Shown: positions 12,392 to 15,028 of the stretch, in pieces
Layout: each line of letters begins with the position of its first letter
How positions within the stretch are numbered: position 1 is the stretch's first letter
Assembly: GCA_002343505.1 (NCBI GenBank)
Contig: DDQZ01000042.1
Location: 1,936 to 16,963, forward strand
DNA length: 15,028 nt
From: Verrucomicrobiaceae bacterium UBA2429
Lineage (GTDB): Bacteria; Verrucomicrobiota; Verrucomicrobiia; Verrucomicrobiales; Verrucomicrobiaceae
Direction of reading: 5' to 3'
Notes under the pieces: model-generated
What the model was told of the DNA's origin: nothing
What the model saw: the letters and a program-made list of their open reading frames with translations, nothing else
Database searches by the model: none
Program-made: the position numbers and the translations under genes

Positions 12392-13735
12392 ATGATGAAA
12401 AACTCCGCCTTATCTTCCCGCCGCCAGTTCCTCCACGGAGCGGGTGTGCTGCTCGGCCTGCCGTGGTTCGAGTCCGTGTCCTCCTTCGGCGCGCCCGTGG
12501 TCAAGGGCACCCCGCAGGCGCCGCGCCGGTTCGCGGCCTGCTTTTTTGGCAATGGAGTGAACCCCCACCACTGGGGCGCGGGCAACGGCGCGGGCGGGCT
12601 GGAATTTCTCCAGACCTTGAAGCCCCTGGAGCCGGTGAAGGACCAGGTGATCGTGCTCAAGGGCCTGTGGAACCCCACCACGGTGGCGGGGCCGGGCGGG
12701 CATTACCCGAAGATGAACATCCTCTCCGGCCTGAAGGTGAAGCAGACCACCACGGACGTGGAGGTGGGTGTGACCATGGACCAGATCATCGCCGCCAAGG
12801 TCGGGCGGGAGACGCCGGTGGCCAGCCTGGCGATCGGCACCGAGGGGCCGAAATACAGCACCGACAGCGGATACACCTCCCTTTACTCCGCCTACCTCTC
12901 CTGGAGCAGCCCCACGACGCCCGCGCCGAAGGAGATCTACCCGCAGCAGGCCTTCGACCAGCTCTTTGACGACGGCAGCAAGCGCGCCCGCGACAAAAGC
13001 GTGCTCGACCTCGTGCTCAGCGACGCCCGCAGCCTGCGCGGCAAGCTCAGCCGGCGCGACGGCCAGAAGCTCGACGAATACCTGGCCTCCGTGCGCGACC
13101 TGGAGCAGCGCATCGAGCGCGCGGAGAAGCTCAACGCCGCCGAGGCGGACACGCGCGGCTGGCAGCCCAGCGTGAGGACGCCCTGGCTCGCGCGCCCCGC
13201 CTCCGGCATCCCCGCGCGGCAGGAGGAGCATGTGCGCCTGATGCTGGACATCATGGTGCTGGCCTTCCAGATGGACCGCACGCGCGTCATTACAAACATG
13301 CTGACGAACGACCTCTCGAACATGAACTTCGGCTTCATCGGGGTCAAAGGCGGCCAGCACGAGCTCTCCCATCACGCCAACGACGCCGAGCGCCTGGACG
13401 GCTACCAGAAGAGCAACGAGTTCATGGTCCAGGCCTGGTCCGAGGCGCTGCAAAAGATGCACGCCACGCGGGAGGGTGAGCGCACCCTGCTGGAGAACAG
13501 CATGATCCTGCTCACCTCCAGCCTCTACGACGGCAACGCGCACGACTCCACCCAGCTCCCGCTTGTGCTGGCGGGCGGCGGCGGCGGCACCCTGCGCGGC
13601 GGGCGCTGCATCGAGTTCGACAAGAAGGACGAGAACCGCAAGCTCTGCCGCCTGCACCTGGCCCTCATGGAGCGCATGGGCGTGAAGACCGACCGCTTTG
13701 GCGACGCGGACAATTCGCTTGGCGAGTTGGCCTGA
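12392..13735 (+). CDS. DUF1552 family exported protein (TAT signal)
   Basis: The product is 447 residues from the ATG at 12392 (or 446 from the ATG at 12395). The N-terminus MMKNSALSSRRQFLHGAGVL carries a twin-arginine export signal (Arg10-Arg11, then QFL), so the protein is probably folded, possibly with a cofactor, before export. DUF1552 hallmarks follow: PRRFAACFFGNGVNPHHW, a LGP-like LEPVKDQVIVLKGLWN, GGHYPKMNILSGLKV, VTMDQIIA, ASLAIGTEG, an SSPTTPAPKEIYPQQAFDQLF segment and the C-terminal LLENSMILLTSSLYDGNAHD and LPLVLAGGGGGTLRGGR. Length is normal for the family. DUF1552 proteins are abundant in Planctomycetota and Verrucomicrobiota and often accompany DUF1592/DUF1588 cytochrome-like partners, which are absent here. 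The function is unknown; a sulfatase/phosphatase-like fold is possible but I assign no activity. Confidence 0.9.
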   Translation: MMKNSALSSRRQFLHGAGVLLGLPWFESVSSFGAPVVKGTPQAPRRFAACFFGNGVNPHHWGAGNGAGGLEFLQTLKPLEPVKDQVIVLKGLWNPTTVAGPGGHYPKMNILSGLKVKQTTTDVEVGVTMDQIIAAKVGRETPVASLAIGTEGPKYSTDSGYTSLYSAYLSWSSPTTPAPKEIYPQQAFDQLFDDGSKRARDKSVLDLVLSDARSLRGKLSRRDGQKLDEYLASVRDLEQRIERAEKLNAAEADTRGWQPSVRTPWLARPASGIPARQEEHVRLMLDIMVLAFQMDRTRVITNMLTNDLSNMNFGFIGVKGGQHELSHHANDAERLDGYQKSNEFMVQAWSEALQKMHATREGERTLLENSMILLTSSLYDGNAHDSTQLPLVLAGGGGGTLRGGRCIEFDKKDENRKLCRLHLALMERMGVKTDRFGDADNSLGELA

Positions 13736-14068
13736 GATTGGGCTTGCTCTCCGAGGGGCCAAGCGCGGGCTTTCGGGCTATTGCAGCAATCCGTTCAAAG
13801 CCTGTCCGCTATACGCGACAAAAACTGGAATAGCGGTGTAGCCATGCATTTTGCTTTGAGGGGGCGCCGCGGGCAATTGGCCGGCAACACCGCACCGCCG
13901 GCAAATGGCGTGCAAGTTTGCTGGCGGCTACAAAGCCTTGAAAAGGGGATCAACCACTGTCGGCGGTAGTCGCGCGCGGCGTCGTTGCCAAAAGTGTCAG
14001 ATGCCCAAGTGCCCGTGAGTTGACCATTCGCGTCATCTTCTCATGATGACTGGCTTGATGCCATTGTG
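13736..14068. other. Non-coding stretch between DUF1552 and sulfatase genes
   Basis: No convincing gene is seen in 333 bases between two 3' ends. Notable structures are an inverted repeat CCGCTAT / ATAGCGG with a 17-base loop (13806-13836), an 8-base direct repeat GCCGGCAA (13880-13887 and 13897-13904), and a 6-bp hairpin GTCATC - TTCTCAT - GATGAC (14032-14050) 18 bases past the sulfatase stop, which may be its transcription end. An open frame of 62 codons (13781-13969) has no start signal or recognisable family and is taken as chance. Confidence 0.4.
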
Positions 14069-15028
14069 CTAGTTCGGCGGCGTTAACTCAGCTTCACGCA
14101 GCCCAATCGCCAACCGCGTGAGCTTCCCCACGATGTCAGCATGATCGGCGGAAACATCGTTTTGCTCGGCGAGGTCGGTCTGGAGGTCGAAGAGCATCGT
14201 CTTCGGCGTGAGGTGGAGCTTCCAGCGGCCTTCACGGAAGGATTCCAGGCGGCGTTCTTTGTACCCGTAGAGCGAGTAGAGCGTGGTTCGGCGGGATTTG
14301 GCGTTTGCGTTGAGGAAGAGGTCAGTTTGGTCAATGCCGTCCAGATTCGCGGACGGTTGGGTTTCGCAGAGGCGGGCAAAGGAAGGCAGGAGATCAAGAG
14401 TGGTGAGCATCTCGCCGCAGACGCGGTTCGCAGGCACTTTGCCCGGCCACCAGGCGATGCAGGGCACGCGCAGGCCGCCCTCATAGACGGTATGCTTCGT
14501 GCCGGTGAGCGGTGCGGCGGTGCCGGGTGTCTTGCGTTCGGGGCCGTTGTCGCTGGTGAAAATGACGAGCGTCTTTTCGGCGAGACCGAGGGCGCGGAGT
14601 TTGTCGAGGATCTGGCCGGTGCTGTCGTCGAGCTCCTCGACGACGTCGCCGTAGAGGCCGCGCTGCGATTTGCCTTTGAACTTCGGCGAGGCATCGAAAG
14701 GCAGGTGCGGCATCGCATGGGCGAGGTAGAGGAAGAAGGGCTGCTCGCGATGCTGCTCGATGACTTTCAGCGCCTCGGCGGTGTAGAGCGCGGTCATCTC
14801 GGCGGGCACGGCGGGGCGCTTTTCCACGGCATCGCCACGCAGCACGGGCATGCCGCCTTCGTTTTCGAAGACGACCGTCTCCCAGTGGTCGAGGTTGTGC
14901 AGCACACCGTAGTAGCTGTCGAAGCCCTGGTTCATCGGCCGCATGCCTTTGACGAAGCCGAGATGCCATTTGCCGATGCAGCCCGTGGCGTGACCGGCGG
15001 CCTTGAAAACCTCCGCCAGCGTCGTCTC
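14069..15028 (-). CDS. Sulfatase (arylsulfatase family), N-terminus outside the window
   Basis: The frame is open to the right edge, so the gene is 5'-partial; 319 C-terminal residues are visible. The family is clear: GKWHLG (visible residues 19-24) with GFDSYYG soon after, LAHAMPHLPF (the H-x-P-H-x-P-F metal/substrate segment), FTSDNGPE (visible residues 157-164, metal-binding Asp-Asn) and TGTKHTVYEGGLRVPCIAWWPG, where Lys and the EGG-x-R-VP box are standard. The C-terminal subdomain ends in DLQTDLAEQNDVSADH. The N-terminal C/S-x-P-S-R site, which becomes formylglycine and decides activity, lies outside the window. Sulfatases of this type remove sulfate esters from polysaccharides or aromatics, usually outside the cytoplasm. 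The stop is a TAG at the complement of 14069-14071. Confidence 0.93.
   Translation of the reverse strand, partial: ETTLAEVFKAAGHATGCIGKWHLGFVKGMRPMNQGFDSYYGVLHNLDHWETVVFENEGGMPVLRGDAVEKRPAVPAEMTALYTAEALKVIEQHREQPFFLYLAHAMPHLPFDASPKFKGKSQRGLYGDVVEELDDSTGQILDKLRALGLAEKTLVIFTSDNGPERKTPGTAAPLTGTKHTVYEGGLRVPCIAWWPGKVPANRVCGEMLTTLDLLPSFARLCETQPSANLDGIDQTDLFLNANAKSRRTTLYSLYGYKERRLESFREGRWKLHLTPKTMLFDLQTDLAEQNDVSADHADIVGKLTRLAIGLREAELTPPN

Noticed and set aside
13781..13969. 62-codon frame in the last intergenic stretch
   Set aside because: No start signal, no family, and the region has repeat-like structure rather than coding character.
1..15028. CRISPR array, tRNA, rRNA or a complete insertion sequence
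   Set aside because: No regular spacer-repeat pattern, no cloverleaf-like or rRNA-like stretch and no transposase motif was seen on reading through both strands; small RNA genes could still be missed without a covariance search.

Overview
This is a GC-rich, gene-dense bacterial window. The gene content points to Verrucomicrobiota or a related PVC-group bacterium. The clues are a twin-arginine DUF1552 protein, a formylglycine-type sulfatase, a short neutral-ceramidase-like exported hydrolase, a bacterial lipase-maturation-factor-like membrane protein and an expanded HtrA-type protease set. This placement is inferred from family content, not from a marker gene. No rRNA, tRNA, CRISPR array or complete insertion sequence was seen.

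Layout: (1) 1-756 is the 3' end of an unrecognised membrane protein with a Cys/Gly knot and a long Ala/Pro tail. (2) 952-1170 (-) is a 72-residue membrane protein, divergent from the next block. (3) 1307-5752 (+) is a run of five same-strand genes: an ABC-2-type permease, panC overlapping it by 4 bases, a RodZ-like HTH/membrane protein, a small two-helix membrane protein with a helical-repeat tail, and a 519-residue LMF/HTTM-like membrane protein. It ends at a good intrinsic terminator (5755-5779). (4) 5847-7838 (+) is a tandem pair: an intact secreted trypsin-like protease with a C-terminal PDZ domain, then, 6 bases on, a secreted homologue that has lost the catalytic His and Ser and appears to carry its PDZ inside the protease fold. 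(5) 7839-8990 holds a degenerate heptamer repeat, a small exported Cys-motif protein and a DUF4288-like gene whose frame stays open past its stop. (6) 8991-10878 is a divergent pstS (-)/pstB (+) pair without pstC, pstA or phoU in view. (7) 10883-13735 is a divergent pair, a ceramidase-like hydrolase (-) and a TAT-exported DUF1552 protein (+), with direct repeats between them. (8) 13736-14068 is non-coding, and 14069-15028 (-) is a sulfatase running off the right edge.

Functional themes are envelope and secreted functions (proteases, LMF-like protein, RodZ-like protein, sulfatase, ceramidase-like hydrolase, DUF1552), phosphate uptake (PstS/PstB) and one step of pantothenate synthesis (PanC). 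The most unusual item is the protease/pseudoprotease pair with a nested PDZ domain. Second is the possible premature stop, or read-through, in the DUF4288-like gene.
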